NCBI GenBank assembly: GCA_016718155.1
Contig: JADKEH010000006.1
Span: 301,337-365,336 of the forward strand
DNA: 64,000 bases
Direction of reading: 5' to 3'
Source of the DNA: Candidatus Rhodoferax randersensis
Lineage (GTDB): Bacteria; Pseudomonadota; Gammaproteobacteria; Burkholderiales; Burkholderiaceae_C
Below are positions 1-8,867 of the stretch, one piece after another. A model generated the notes under the pieces. That model was not told the DNA's origin and did not search any database. It saw only the letters and a program-made list of their open reading frames with translations. The stretch's first letter is position 1. Each line of letters begins with the position of its first letter. A program made the translations under genes and the position numbers.

Positions 1-1124
1 TGAGCACCCCAACCGATCCATGGCACTTCCCCCGTCCTGAGCTGGCGCAGGCGTATCTGCAGGGGTTTGACCTGGGGCTGACCTCGGCGCGCGGGCTGTT
101 TGCGCGCCGGCGCATGGGCAAGAGCGAGTTTCTGAAGCACGACTTGTTGCCCGCCGCGCGCAAGGCCGGTTACCTGGCGGCCTACACCAACCTGTGGGAC
201 GACACCGAGCATCCGGGCCAGGCGCTGGCCACGGCGATTCTGCTGGCGGTCCAACCCAAAGGCTTGGGCCGATTCTGGGAAGAGCTCAACACCCCCATCA
301 GCAAACTCAAGGGCGGGGCCAAGCTGCCGCTGGGTATCGACGCTTCGATGGAGCTGGACCTGGCGGCCAAGGAGAAAGCGGCCGTGCCCGCGATCCAGGC
401 CGCGCTGCAGGCGGCCGACAAGGCCAACAAGCGCCTGCTGCTGGTGATCGACGAGGCGCAGGTGCTGGCCGCCCCGCAGCACAAGGCGGTGGCGCACTCC
501 CTGCGCGCCGGGCTGGACATTCGCAAGCCGGCCATCAAGGTGCTGTTTGCCGGCTCGTCCGAGGCGGCGCTGCGCGAGATGTTCTCGCGCTCGGCCGCGC
601 CCTTCTACAACTGGGCGCCGCTGGAGCCTTTCCCCTTGCTGGGGCGTGAGTTCGTGGAGGCCACCGTGCGGCAACTGGCCAGCGTTGCCAAGCAGCCCCT
701 GAAGCTGGACGACGCGCTGAAGGCCTTTGCCGCGCTGAAGGAGACGCCCGAGTTCTTTCGCTGGTACATCGAGCGCTACCTGATGTACCAGCAACAAGGG
801 CCCGAACAGGCGCTGCTGTACACCCAGGCCCGCTTGCACGATGCCAGCAGTTATGTGCGGGTGTGGAAGGAGCTCAATCGCGCTGACCGTGCAGTGCTGC
901 TGCTGGCGGCCAGCGGGGTGCAGGACCTTTATGGGGCGGCGGCGCAGAAGCAACTGCAGTCGCAACTGGGCACTGCGGAGGTCAATGCCAGCCTGCCACG
1001 CACCTCGATCCGCCGGCTAACCGGACCGAAGCTGCAGCTGATGGCGCGCGTGGACCACGGCGCCTACCGCTTTGAGGACCCCGAGTTCCAGAGCTGGGTG
1101 GCGGCGCGCCGCACGATTGACTGA
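1..1124 (+). CDS. AAA/STAND-type ATP-binding protein, start codon cut by window edge
   Basis: The reading frame is open from base 3, and the first two bases (tg) followed by agc fit an ATG whose A lies just before the window, giving about 374 residues. Near residues 35-42 is an RRRMGKS phosphate-binding loop, a variant of the GxRRxGKS loop of archaeal-type/STAND P-loop ATPases. Near residues 146-153 is a Walker B strand, LLLVIDEAQ. An internal ATG at 114 would delete half the Walker A loop, so it is not the start. The C-terminal part is helical with a winged-helix-like end, as in ORC/Cdc6-like ATPases. No signal peptide or membrane segment is seen. Its partner, if any, lies to the left of the window. 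The substrate is unknown; the ATPase call is firm, the role is not. Confidence 0.75.
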   Translation, partial: STPTDPWHFPRPELAQAYLQGFDLGLTSARGLFARRRMGKSEFLKHDLLPAARKAGYLAAYTNLWDDTEHPGQALATAILLAVQPKGLGRFWEELNTPISKLKGGAKLPLGIDASMELDLAAKEKAAVPAIQAALQAADKANKRLLLVIDEAQVLAAPQHKAVAHSLRAGLDIRKPAIKVLFAGSSEAALREMFSRSAAPFYNWAPLEPFPLLGREFVEATVRQLASVAKQPLKLDDALKAFAALKETPEFFRWYIERYLMYQQQGPEQALLYTQARLHDASSYVRVWKELNRADRAVLLLAASGVQDLYGAAAQKQLQSQLGTAEVNASLPRTSIRRLTGPKLQLMARVDHGAYRFEDPEFQSWVAARRTID

Positions 1125-1134
1125 AAGCCTGAGA

Positions 1135-1232
1135 CCTTGCGGGACAGACCGCAGGCACGCGCAGCGGGGCCAGCTCTGTCCTCAACTGATTGTCGGATGT
1201 TGGCTGTCCACCTTGCGGGACAGACCGCAGAC
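1135..1232 (-). repeat. REP-A dispersed palindromic repeat, one full copy and one half copy
   Basis: On the minus strand this contains CAGTTGAGGACAGAGC followed, after a variable centre, by GGTCTGTCCCGCAAG; the two ends can pair as a hairpin. A second half (ttgcgggacagaccgcag) lies at about 1213-1232. The flank reading acagccaacatccg next to the left arm is also present beside the copy at 42739-42793, so the repeat unit is longer than the hairpin. It sits between convergent genes. Confidence 0.7.
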
Positions 1233-2534
1233 TGCCCCGGCCGTCTTGCCTATACCAGCAGCAAGCCGCGCGTCGAGTGCGCAGGCGCGCCACCCAGCGT
1301 GCGCAGCAGCACCCGGTTGGTCTCGCCAGCAGCTCAGGCCGTTGGAGGCGCACAGATCCCGTATCGCCCCCGTGTTGGATGACTCTAGCGCGCTAGCCAC
1401 GGCCAGGTAAGGCGCATACGGGCCAGTTCGGCTCAGCAGGGCCTGCGTGACGCGGTTCGACAAGGGAAGGCGCTGCAGCGCGGCGGTCAGCGGCTCGTCC
1501 AGAATCAGGTCGATTTGGGACAGCACGCCACACAAATAGACCTCGCGGCGCAGTTCGTCGCCAACGCCCGTGTCCAGCAATTGCGCCATCAACTGGGCAC
1601 GCAAGGCCATTGCGGCGCGAATCGGTTGCAGGTTGATGTCGCTGGCGGCATGGGGAAGTTGTTCCAGCAGCCAGGCCTTGACCCGCGCGTGACCGAGCAC
1701 CATCAGGCCATGGCGCACCGACTCGATCTCGGTGCGCAAGCCCAGGCCGGCCGAGTTGGTGTAGCGCAAGAAGCGGTAGGTCAGCAGTGGCTCGCTCACC
1801 AGGGCCTGCTCGATCAGCTCGGTTGAATCGTCGGCGTCAATCGCCTCGATCAGGCCGATGATTGCCTGCTGGCCAGGTTGGATGGGTTGGTGCCGATAGC
1901 CATGCACGACGTCTTCCATGGGCCAACCGGCTACCCCCCATGCACCCTGTTGGTCCAGGCAGTGTTCGACCAGCACCCGGCTGGCAACCGATTCATAGAT
2001 TTGACCCGCCCGTACCGGACTGCGAAGCGGCGGGTCGGCCGCTTGTGGGCGGTTTTGGCGATGCGAATGCCGCGATACGCGCAAGCCGCTCAGTGCTTCG
2101 TCGGCCGTCAGGCTCACCATGGTGCGCTCGAAGCAGGGCGCCAGCGCCACGCTGGGGCGCTGGCCAGGCTCGCCGCGCCAAACCAGTTGCAGCCCGCGCT
2201 GACGCGCGTGGTGGACGCGCTGGGTGATGGCTGGGTCGTGCAGCCACGCCTGGTTGACCTCGATACGGGCAGCGTCAGCGGGCGCTTGATCGAGCAGCTT
2301 GGCCAACAACTGTGGCGACTGGGGGCTTAGCAGCAGGCTCGGCGCCTGTGCCGACCAGAACGAGCCGATGGTGGTCAACAGGTGGGCGACGTCGATGCTT
2401 TCAGTAGGGTGCGCCCCGACAAAGAGCTGCACCGCGCAATGCTGGCGCGACTGGTTCCAGACCAACTGGTAACCCAGTGTGACTTGGTCAAGGATCGAGA
2501 TCGGCATGGTCTTGGTCTGTTTTGCAAGGTCCAT
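1182..2534 (-). CDS. HDOD-domain signalling protein, probable frameshift near C-terminus
   Basis: The protein has an N-terminal region resembling degenerate EAL domains of YuxH-type proteins (ILDQVTLGYQLVWN, about residues 14-27) and an HDOD domain from about residue 205 to 400 (LIEAIDADDSTELIEQAL; YRFLRYTNSAGL). HDOD domains are HD-hydrolase-like modules used in regulation of motility and stress. The last 60 residues look wrong for the family. Switching frame near 1335-1345 gives GETNRVLLRTLGG, family-like, with a stop at 1250-1252. A one-base deletion is therefore likely, and the true end is probably 1250. The start ATG at 2534 is the longest; an ATG at 2507 also fits. The flagellar cluster next door makes a motility role plausible but unproven. 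Confidence 0.72.
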   Translation of the reverse strand: MDLAKQTKTMPISILDQVTLGYQLVWNQSRQHCAVQLFVGAHPTESIDVAHLLTTIGSFWSAQAPSLLLSPQSPQLLAKLLDQAPADAARIEVNQAWLHDPAITQRVHHARQRGLQLVWRGEPGQRPSVALAPCFERTMVSLTADEALSGLRVSRHSHRQNRPQAADPPLRSPVRAGQIYESVASRVLVEHCLDQQGAWGVAGWPMEDVVHGYRHQPIQPGQQAIIGLIEAIDADDSTELIEQALVSEPLLTYRFLRYTNSAGLGLRTEIESVRHGLMVLGHARVKAWLLEQLPHAASDINLQPIRAAMALRAQLMAQLLDTGVGDELRREVYLCGVLSQIDLILDEPLTAALQRLPLSNRVTQALLSRTGPYAPYLAVASALESSNTGAIRDLCASNGLSCWRDQPGAAAHAGWRACALDARLAAGIGKTAGAVCGLSRKVDSQHPTIS

Positions 2535-2742
2535 TCAGTTGAGGGCAGAACCTCGTCATTGCGAGCGTAGCGTGGCAATCCATGTTGGATGTGCTCTTGA
2601 TAAATTCGTCATTGCGAGGAGCGAAAGCGACGCGGCAACACGCTGCGCTCGCAATGACTGGCCTTGATCTCCCGCATGGTCTAGTCAGTTGAGGACAGAG
2701 CAAAATTGCTGTGCAATTGTTGGTCTGTCCCACAAGGCTATT
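2533..2742. repeat. Cluster of REP-B and REP-A repeats between HDOD gene and flgL
   Basis: Two REP-B units (GTCATTGCGAGCG at 2555 and a palindromic unit at 2606-2659 ending in gcaatgac) are followed by a full REP-A copy at 2685-2737 whose centre carries its own small palindrome (AATTGCTGTGCAATT). A half REP-A (cagttgagggcaga) overlaps the start of the HDOD gene at about 2535-2549. No coding potential is seen; the stem-loops may act on the 3' end of the flg transcript. Confidence 0.65.
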
Positions 2743-3943
2743 AGTTTATGAAGTTGAACAGCGACAAGCGTTGCACTTGCGCGTACGACTGCAGCGCCGC
2801 TTGGTAGCCGGTCTGAAACTTCTGGAAATCCGAGATGCCCTTCACCATGTCCAGGTCTTCGGCCTTGGAACGGTCGGCCTGCAACTGGATGGAGCGGCTG
2901 TTTTGGCTGTCCGAGATCCGGTCGCCCCGGTTCAGCCAGTCACCGGCCTGACCCCGCGCCGACTGAACCCGGTCCATGCTTGCATCGAATTCAACCAGGG
3001 CCAGGTTGGTGGCCTGAGTCATGACGTTGTTGCCGCTGGCGCCGTCGATGGCGGCGATGGCGCGGTCAATCACTTCGAACACATCGGTTTGCGTGCTTGG
3101 CGTGATCACGACGGTGTCGCCGTTCTTCGGTACGCCGTGCGCGACAAAGGAAAGTCCGTCAAAGCCTATCTCCTGACCGTCCACATAGGGCCGTGCTGCG
3201 GGTGGCACGGGCAGGGCGGTGGTGGTATCCAACACGTCGTAGGTGATCGCCGGCGGAACGGTGGCGCTGACGGTAAAGGTGACGGTGTAGCTGTCGCCCG
3301 TCAGAGCGCCTGGCGAGACAACCTGGCCCGGGGCCGACCAAACCGTGCCGGTGTTGGCGCCACCCAGGCCAACGTTAAAGGTGCCGTTGCCGGTGGTGGT
3401 GTCCATGAAGATCGCATGGCCGTCCATGGCACCGGGCAGGGACACGTCGGTGCCGGCTCTCTGGCCCGCAATGCCGTTGAACACGACACCGGTGGCGGGG
3501 TCGGTGAAGGGTGGGGCTGCGCTACCCAGGCCACTGAACAGCGGCATGCCGTTGGTGTCGCTGCGGTTGGCGTGGGCGAACAATTGGTCGCGCAAGCCCC
3601 GCATTTCCTGGGCAATGCTGGCGCGGTTGGTGCTGTTCAGGATGCCGTCGTTGGCCTTCACCACCAGTTCGCGCAGTGTCTGCAGGGTCTCCGTGGCCCC
3701 GCCCAGCGTGGATTCGGCCAGGGTAATGGCGTTGCGTTGCAGCACCAGCGCGCGTTCTTCGGTCTCGATGCGGGTATTGCGGGTCAGGGCCCGCTCGGCC
3801 TGCGCGGCACCAGTCGGGTCGTCGCTGGCGCGGTTGATTCTTTTGCCCGAGGTCAGCTTCTCTTGCTGGCTGGACAGTTCTACCTGCCGCTTCATCAGGT
3901 TGGACAGTGTGGTGTCGTAGGTGTTGGCGGTTCCAAGTCGCAT
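2741..3943 (-). CDS. flgL: Flagellar hook-filament junction protein FlgL (HAP3)
   Basis: FlgL joins the hook, through FlgK, to the flagellin filament. The 400-residue protein starts like flagellin-family proteins (MRLGTANTYDTTLSNLM) and has the conserved N-terminal helix with SGKRINRASDDPTGAAQ at about residues 32-48, and a flagellin-like C-terminal helix ending YAQVQRLSLFNFIN. The variable middle (about 120-290) forms the exposed part. It is the last gene of the flgB-L run, 25 bp after flgK. Its stop lies at the edge of a REP-A repeat that may help end transcription. Confidence 0.96.
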   Translation of the reverse strand: MRLGTANTYDTTLSNLMKRQVELSSQQEKLTSGKRINRASDDPTGAAQAERALTRNTRIETEERALVLQRNAITLAESTLGGATETLQTLRELVVKANDGILNSTNRASIAQEMRGLRDQLFAHANRSDTNGMPLFSGLGSAAPPFTDPATGVVFNGIAGQRAGTDVSLPGAMDGHAIFMDTTTGNGTFNVGLGGANTGTVWSAPGQVVSPGALTGDSYTVTFTVSATVPPAITYDVLDTTTALPVPPAARPYVDGQEIGFDGLSFVAHGVPKNGDTVVITPSTQTDVFEVIDRAIAAIDGASGNNVMTQATNLALVEFDASMDRVQSARGQAGDWLNRGDRISDSQNSRSIQLQADRSKAEDLDMVKGISDFQKFQTGYQAALQSYAQVQRLSLFNFIN

Positions 3944-3968
3944 AACTCACTCCTGGGCGTCGCGCCGC

Positions 3969-5891
3969 TTAGCGGCCCAGCCCTTGCATCAAGGTGTCAA
4001 ACATGTTCTGGGCGACCTGCATCATTTTGGCCGCTGCCTGGTAGGACTGCTGAAACTGCAGCAGCTTGGCCGCTTCCTCGTCCAGGTTGACCCCCGCCAC
4101 CGCAGTGCGGTCCCGCTCGATGTTGTCGGCGATGGAGGTCGACACCTCGGATGCGAACTGCGCCCCCTGCACCCGGATGCCAACCTGCGACATCAGGCTG
4201 GCGTAGCCATCGGTCAGGGGCGCGCCGTCGAACATGGGAACGTCCCGCAAGGCCAGCATGGCCTCGGCGTTGCCGCCGTTGAGCAAGGGATAGAGATTGG
4301 GCCCGATGGACAGCGTGTCGCCGGTTTGCGGCGTGCCCTTGAGTGTCACGGCCCAGCCGGTGGTGGCAGGGGGAACCAGGTCGTACTCGATCGGTTGAGA
4401 GGGTGTGTAGGCATAAACCGTGGCACCCGTGTCAGAACGCGTGAAGGTGCCGGGCCCCGTAAACGTGATGGTTACCGCCGCCGGTGGTGGATTGGACTTG
4501 GCGGCCAGCCGCTCCACAACCAGCGTCCCGGTGTTGGCGGTGCCCACGCCTGCGGCGACCGGGCTCGCCATGGCCAGGGCACGTGGCGACGCAAACGCCG
4601 TGGTGATGGTGTCGGCCACGCCCGCGTAGGGCGTGACCAGGAAGCGGTCACCCACGGCGCCAGCGCCGGCGATGTTCAGGTCCAGCCCATCGATCTGGAT
4701 CAGGGTGGTGGGTCCGGGCCCAGGGATGCTGGTGAGCTGACCGTCGGTCAGCCGCACCACGTCAATAGCGCCACCAGCATTGAAGCGCACTTCGTAGTTG
4801 GACGCCACCAATGCAGCGGCGCCCGATACCGGCAAGGTTGACACGTTCGCCGTTACGCTGGCGGTGCCGGTATTGGTCGTTGCGCCATAGCCGGCCGGCA
4901 TGCTGGCCAAGTTGAACAGGGCCGCGCCGATCGCCCCGTCGAGGTCCAGGCCCAGGGCTTGTTGTTCGTTGACTTTGGTGCCGATCGCCAGGGCCATGCG
5001 CCCGAGCAGGTTGCCCGCGTCGACCAGGTCGGTGTTGTGGTAACGCAGCAGCCCGGAGACCGAGCCCCCGCCCAGCGTGGCCTCGTCCAGAGTCACGGTA
5101 ACGCCACCGCGTTGCATCGCCAGCTTCTTGGTCGCCGGGTCGGTGAAATCACCATCGGTCAGTTGCACGGTTGTCACGGTCTGGCCTAGCACGAGCGGTT
5201 GGCTACTGGCCAGGAACACGCCCATGGTGCCGTCGTCGGCTTCGATTTGGGTGGTTTGCACGTACTGGTTGAGGTCCCGCATGAGCTGGTCGCGATGGTC
5301 CAGCAAGTCATTGGGAGCATGGCCAACACCCATGGCGCGGGCGATTTCCTGGTTGACATCGGCAATTCCGCGCGCCAGATTGTTGATGGCGGCCACCGAG
5401 TCGCGCAACTGCAGAACAACGCCCCGCTGGAGGTCTTGCAACTGGGACGCGCTGGCCCGAAAACTCGATGTCGCCTCTTCGGCTCGGCCCAACACGACCG
5501 CTCGGGCGGGTTGGTCGGCTGGCGAGTTGACCACATCCGAAAAAGCGTTGAACAGGTCGCTCACCGCGGCACCCAAGCCGTTGGGGCCGCCCTTGAATAC
5601 GTCTTCGAGTTGACTCAGTTGCTCCATGCGCGTGGAGTCCGACGCCGCCACGGCACTGGCGAGTGTGGCCTGGCGGGTCAGGAACTCGTTGTGCACGCGC
5701 CGCACAGTCATGATGTCGACGCCGGCGCCGTAGTAGCCGCTGCCCGAAAACTGGCCCTTGATGTTTTGCAGCAGCACTTCCTGGCGCGAATAGCCGGGCG
5801 TGTTGACATTGGCAATGTTGTTGCCCGCCGTTTGCAGCGCCGCCTGGTTGGCCAGCAAGGCGCGGGTGCCGATGTTGAGGATGCCGCTCAT
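3969..5891 (-). CDS. flgK: Flagellar hook-associated protein FlgK (HAP1)
   Basis: FlgK is the first junction protein distal to the hook. The 640-residue protein begins with the rod/hook-family N-terminal helix (ALLANQAALQTAGNNIANVN, residues about 10-29, then TPGYSRQEV) and ends with the matching C-terminal helix (EEAAKLLQFQQSYQAAAKMM). Length is normal for betaproteobacteria. It lies 22 bp after flgJ and 25 bp before flgL, in the usual J-K-L order. No sigma-28 promoter was seen in the short gap upstream, so expression probably follows the upstream operon or a promoter inside flgJ. Confidence 0.96.
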   Translation of the reverse strand: MSGILNIGTRALLANQAALQTAGNNIANVNTPGYSRQEVLLQNIKGQFSGSGYYGAGVDIMTVRRVHNEFLTRQATLASAVAASDSTRMEQLSQLEDVFKGGPNGLGAAVSDLFNAFSDVVNSPADQPARAVVLGRAEEATSSFRASASQLQDLQRGVVLQLRDSVAAINNLARGIADVNQEIARAMGVGHAPNDLLDHRDQLMRDLNQYVQTTQIEADDGTMGVFLASSQPLVLGQTVTTVQLTDGDFTDPATKKLAMQRGGVTVTLDEATLGGGSVSGLLRYHNTDLVDAGNLLGRMALAIGTKVNEQQALGLDLDGAIGAALFNLASMPAGYGATTNTGTASVTANVSTLPVSGAAALVASNYEVRFNAGGAIDVVRLTDGQLTSIPGPGPTTLIQIDGLDLNIAGAGAVGDRFLVTPYAGVADTITTAFASPRALAMASPVAAGVGTANTGTLVVERLAAKSNPPPAAVTITFTGPGTFTRSDTGATVYAYTPSQPIEYDLVPPATTGWAVTLKGTPQTGDTLSIGPNLYPLLNGGNAEAMLALRDVPMFDGAPLTDGYASLMSQVGIRVQGAQFASEVSTSIADNIERDRTAVAGVNLDEEAAKLLQFQQSYQAAAKMMQVAQNMFDTLMQGLGR

Positions 5892-5913
5892 GATGGTTCA
5901 AGCCTTGGTGCGC

Positions 5914-6825
5914 TTAGGCCATGGCGCGCTGCAAATTCAGCGTGCTGTTGATCGCCCGGCTGAGTTTGGCGGCGTAGGCTGGGTCGGTGGCGTAGCCGGC
6001 GCGCTGCAGGCCGGTGGCAAAGGCCTGCACCGAACCGGTCTGTTGGCTGACCTTGGCGTAGCGTGGGCTTTGAGTCAGCAAGCGGGCGTAGTCCTTGAAT
6101 GACGCCTCGTAGGAGTCGTAGGCGCGAAAGCGTGCCACTGTCTTCCTGGCCACGCCGTTTTGGTATTCGGTGGTGGTCACCTCGGCCACTTTGCCTTGCC
6201 AACCCGCACCGGCCTTGATGCCGAACAGGTTGAACGAGGTGCCGCCATCGGCGGTCTTGATTTCGCTCTTGCCCCAGCCGGTTTCGTGGCCCGCCTGCCC
6301 CAGCATATAGCCGGAGGGGATGCCACTTTGTTGGGCCACCTTGGCGGCGGCCGCGCCGTGGCGGTGTACGAAGTCGGCTTGTCGGGTGCTGGGCGCGGCA
6401 CGACTGATCGGTGGCATGCCCATGTCAACCTTGCTGGTCGGCGCGGGCAACGCGGCGGCCGGTGCAGGGGCGGGCGTTGTTTTGCTGGCCGGATCGGGCG
6501 TGGCATCAGCGCCGGCCATCTGGCGGGTGAGCTGCTTTGCGATCAGGTCTGACAGGCCGCCTGGTCGGCCGGACATTTGCACGGCCAGTTGCTGGTCGAG
6601 CAGGTCAGTGCCCAGGTCGCCCTGAGGGCTGTCGAGCAGGCCGGACTTCATGGTCGCTTCACGCATGCTCTTGATCATCTCGCGCATGAACAGGGCCTCA
6701 AACTGCTTGGCCGTCTCTTTGATGGCGGCAGGCGTGTTCTGGCCAGCCTGAAACTTGAGCGCGTTGAGCGAACGGGCATCGCTCGCCAGCGCGTTGCTGC
6801 CTTGGGAGACCGCGCCGTAGCTCAT
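5914..6825 (-). CDS. flgJ: Flagellar rod assembly protein / peptidoglycan hydrolase FlgJ
   Basis: This is a two-domain FlgJ. The N-terminal rod-binding domain (about 30-110, including KQFEALFMREMIKSMREA) caps rod assembly. The C-terminal glucosaminidase domain (about 145-303) opens peptidoglycan; its catalytic glutamate is likely in GQAGHETGWG, near residue 181. A proline/alanine-rich linker separates them. The ATG at 6825 (MSYGAVSQG) is chosen; an in-frame GTG at 6837 would add four residues. It belongs to the beta/gammaproteobacterial class in which both activities are fused. Confidence 0.93.
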   Translation of the reverse strand: MSYGAVSQGSNALASDARSLNALKFQAGQNTPAAIKETAKQFEALFMREMIKSMREATMKSGLLDSPQGDLGTDLLDQQLAVQMSGRPGGLSDLIAKQLTRQMAGADATPDPASKTTPAPAPAAALPAPTSKVDMGMPPISRAAPSTRQADFVHRHGAAAAKVAQQSGIPSGYMLGQAGHETGWGKSEIKTADGGTSFNLFGIKAGAGWQGKVAEVTTTEYQNGVARKTVARFRAYDSYEASFKDYARLLTQSPRYAKVSQQTGSVQAFATGLQRAGYATDPAYAAKLSRAINSTLNLQRAMA

Positions 6826-6903
6826 GTGAGCCCCCACGGCGCGTTGCGCCTGCCCCCCGAGGGGGTGCGAGCTTGCTTGGGGCGGCCCGGCGCGGCGCTC
6901 ATG
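6826..6903. other. GC-rich intergenic spacer between flgI and flgJ
   Basis: This 78-bp gap carries a C/G palindrome (ccccccgaggggg) and a G+C-rich tail. It is larger and more structured than most other flg gaps, which run from 6 to 68 bp. It could form a hairpin in the transcript between flgI and flgJ. No ORF is seen. Confidence 0.4.
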
Positions 6904-8052
6904 TCAGATCACCTCCAGCTCGGCGTTGAGGGCGCCGGCGGCCTTGATCGCTTGCAGAATAGCCAGCAGATCCTGCGGCGTGGCGCCCAGCGCGTTGAGG
7001 GCGCGCACCACGTCCGACAGCGCTGGTGCGCCCGCAATCTGGATCAGGTTGCCGGGCTCCTGTTTGATCTGGACATCGGTCTTCTCGGCGACCACGGTGC
7101 GCCCGCCGGTAGACAGGGCGTTGGGCTGACTGATCACGGGGGTGGAGGTGATGCTGACGGTCAGGTTGCCGTGCGCGATGGCGCAGGCGCTGAGCGTCAC
7201 TGCCTGGTTCATTACGATGGAGCCGGTGCGCGAGTTGATAACAACCTTGGCCGATGGGATGGAGAACTCGATTGGCAGCTCTTCAAGCCGGGCAATGAAG
7301 GCCACGCGCTCGTTGGCGTCGGTGGGGGCCTTCACTTCCACGGTACGGCCGTCCAGCGCCCGCGCCAGGCCCTCCTGGACCAGCCGGTTGATGGCTTGCG
7401 CGACCCGGTTGGCGGTTTGAAAGTCAGACGCCTTGACGTTGAGCGTGATGCTGTCGCCGAGCTGCAAGGCGGTTGGCACGGTGCGCTCGACCTGGGCGCC
7501 ATCGGGAATGCGACCGGCGCTGAGGTGGTTGACCTGCACCTTGCTGCCGCCAGCGGCCGCGCCGGCGCCCGCCACCACCAGATTGCCTTGGGCCAGGGCA
7601 TAGATCTCGCCGTCCACGCCTTTGAGCGGCGTCAGCAGCAACATGCCGCCTTTGAGCGACTTCGAATTGCCCATGGACGACACATTGACATCTACCCATT
7701 GGCCGGGCTGGGCAAAGGCGGGCAGTTGGGCAGTCACCATCACGGCGGCGATATTCTTGAGTTGAAGTTGCGACACCGCGCCAGCAGGCAGGCTGATGCC
7801 AAGCTGCTGAAGGTAGTTGGTCAGGCCTTGCGCGGTATAGGGCATCTGGGTGGTCTGGTCGCCGGTTCCGTCCAGCCCCACGACCAGGCCAAAGCCGGTC
7901 AACTGGTTGCTGCGCACGCCTTGCACGGAAGCGATCTCCTTGATCCGCACTGCCTGCGCGGGTAGCACCGCCAGCATGCAAACCAGCATCAGCCACTGCG
8001 GCCAGCGCCGGGCCAGGCGCAGGATGGACAGGGAGACGACGGAGGCGTTCAT
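6904..8052 (-). CDS. flgI: Flagellar P-ring protein FlgI
   Basis: FlgI builds the periplasmic P ring around the rod. The 382-residue precursor has a Sec signal peptide (hydrophobic core about residues 18-31, ending LPAQA), followed by the family start VRIKEIASVQGVRSNQLTGF and GLVVGLDGTGDQT. The C-terminus (LGATPQDLLAILQAIKAAGAL) is also typical. It is preceded by flgH, the L-ring gene, at 53 bp. Export is by Sec, with FlgA as the periplasmic chaperone, and flgA is divergent in this same cluster. Confidence 0.97.
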   Translation of the reverse strand: MNASVVSLSILRLARRWPQWLMLVCMLAVLPAQAVRIKEIASVQGVRSNQLTGFGLVVGLDGTGDQTTQMPYTAQGLTNYLQQLGISLPAGAVSQLQLKNIAAVMVTAQLPAFAQPGQWVDVNVSSMGNSKSLKGGMLLLTPLKGVDGEIYALAQGNLVVAGAGAAAGGSKVQVNHLSAGRIPDGAQVERTVPTALQLGDSITLNVKASDFQTANRVAQAINRLVQEGLARALDGRTVEVKAPTDANERVAFIARLEELPIEFSIPSAKVVINSRTGSIVMNQAVTLSACAIAHGNLTVSITSTPVISQPNALSTGGRTVVAEKTDVQIKQEPGNLIQIAGAPALSDVVRALNALGATPQDLLAILQAIKAAGALNAELEVI

Positions 8053-8105
8053 GATGGGTGCAGTGCGATGGCGTGATGGCGGGGGCGTCTTGATTCTGGG
8101 CCCGC

Positions 8106-8861
8106 CTAAAACGGCAGAAGGCTGAAAAAGAACCGCGATAGCCAGCCAACTGTTTGGGCTTCGTTGCTGGCACCGCGACCCCTGGACTCAATCCGGGCGT
8201 TGGCCACCTGGGTCGAGTTGACGATGCTGCCTGGCTGCACCACGCGCGGGTCCACCGTGCCGGAGAAGCGCAGAACGTCAACGTTTTGGTTGACGCCGAT
8301 CTGCTTGTCGCCGGCCACCACCAGATGGCCGTTGGGCAGCACTTCAATGACGGTGGTGGTGATGGTGCCGGTGAAGTCGTTCTTGCTCTCGGTTTCGCCT
8401 TTTCCGGAGAAGTCGTTGGCGGATTTGGTGCCGACTTTCAGCTTAGCCGCTTCGGCGGCCGGGAGCAAGGGGAACGCCGACACGCTGGCGTCCATCGCCG
8501 AGCTGCGGTTGGCCACGGATTTCGATGTTTGCGTGGCGGCCACGTTCTCAATGATGTTGATGGTGACCGTGTCCCCGACCGCGCGTGCCCGGTAGTCCTC
8601 AAACGATGGCCGGTACGTGACGGCGTTAAACAGGCTGCCGCTGGTGGCGCGGCTGCGGGCCGAGCTGCTGGTTGCCTGCGTGATCAGTGGCGCGGCCTTG
8701 GCTTCGGCGAAGTCGACACTGATCTTCTGTGGCAAAGCACTGCAGGCGCCGATCAGCAGCACCGTGACTGCGGCCAAAGTCATGCGAGCTGCGCAACGGG
8801 CCATGTGATCGAACCGGCCAACGGCAGGTGTGGCGGAGTAGTCAGGCGCAAACATGATCAT
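8106..8861 (-). CDS. flgH: Flagellar L-ring lipoprotein FlgH
   Basis: FlgH forms the outer-membrane L ring. A lipoprotein signal with a LIGAC lipobox is visible. From the ATG at 8804 (MARCAARMTLAAV) the signal peptide has normal length, while the longer ORF from 8861 adds 19 residues that look non-native, so 8804 may be the true start. The mature part holds the conserved GDTVTINIIENVAATQTS and LPNGHLVVAGDKQIGVN stretches and ends in SRFFFSLLPF. It lies 6 bp after flgG if the longer start is used. Confidence 0.95.
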   Translation of the reverse strand: MIMFAPDYSATPAVGRFDHMARCAARMTLAAVTVLLIGACSALPQKISVDFAEAKAAPLITQATSSSARSRATSGSLFNAVTYRPSFEDYRARAVGDTVTINIIENVAATQTSKSVANRSSAMDASVSAFPLLPAAEAAKLKVGTKSANDFSGKGETESKNDFTGTITTTVIEVLPNGHLVVAGDKQIGVNQNVDVLRFSGTVDPRVVQPGSIVNSTQVANARIESRGRGASNEAQTVGWLSRFFFSLLPF

Positions 8862-8867
8862 GCCCTG

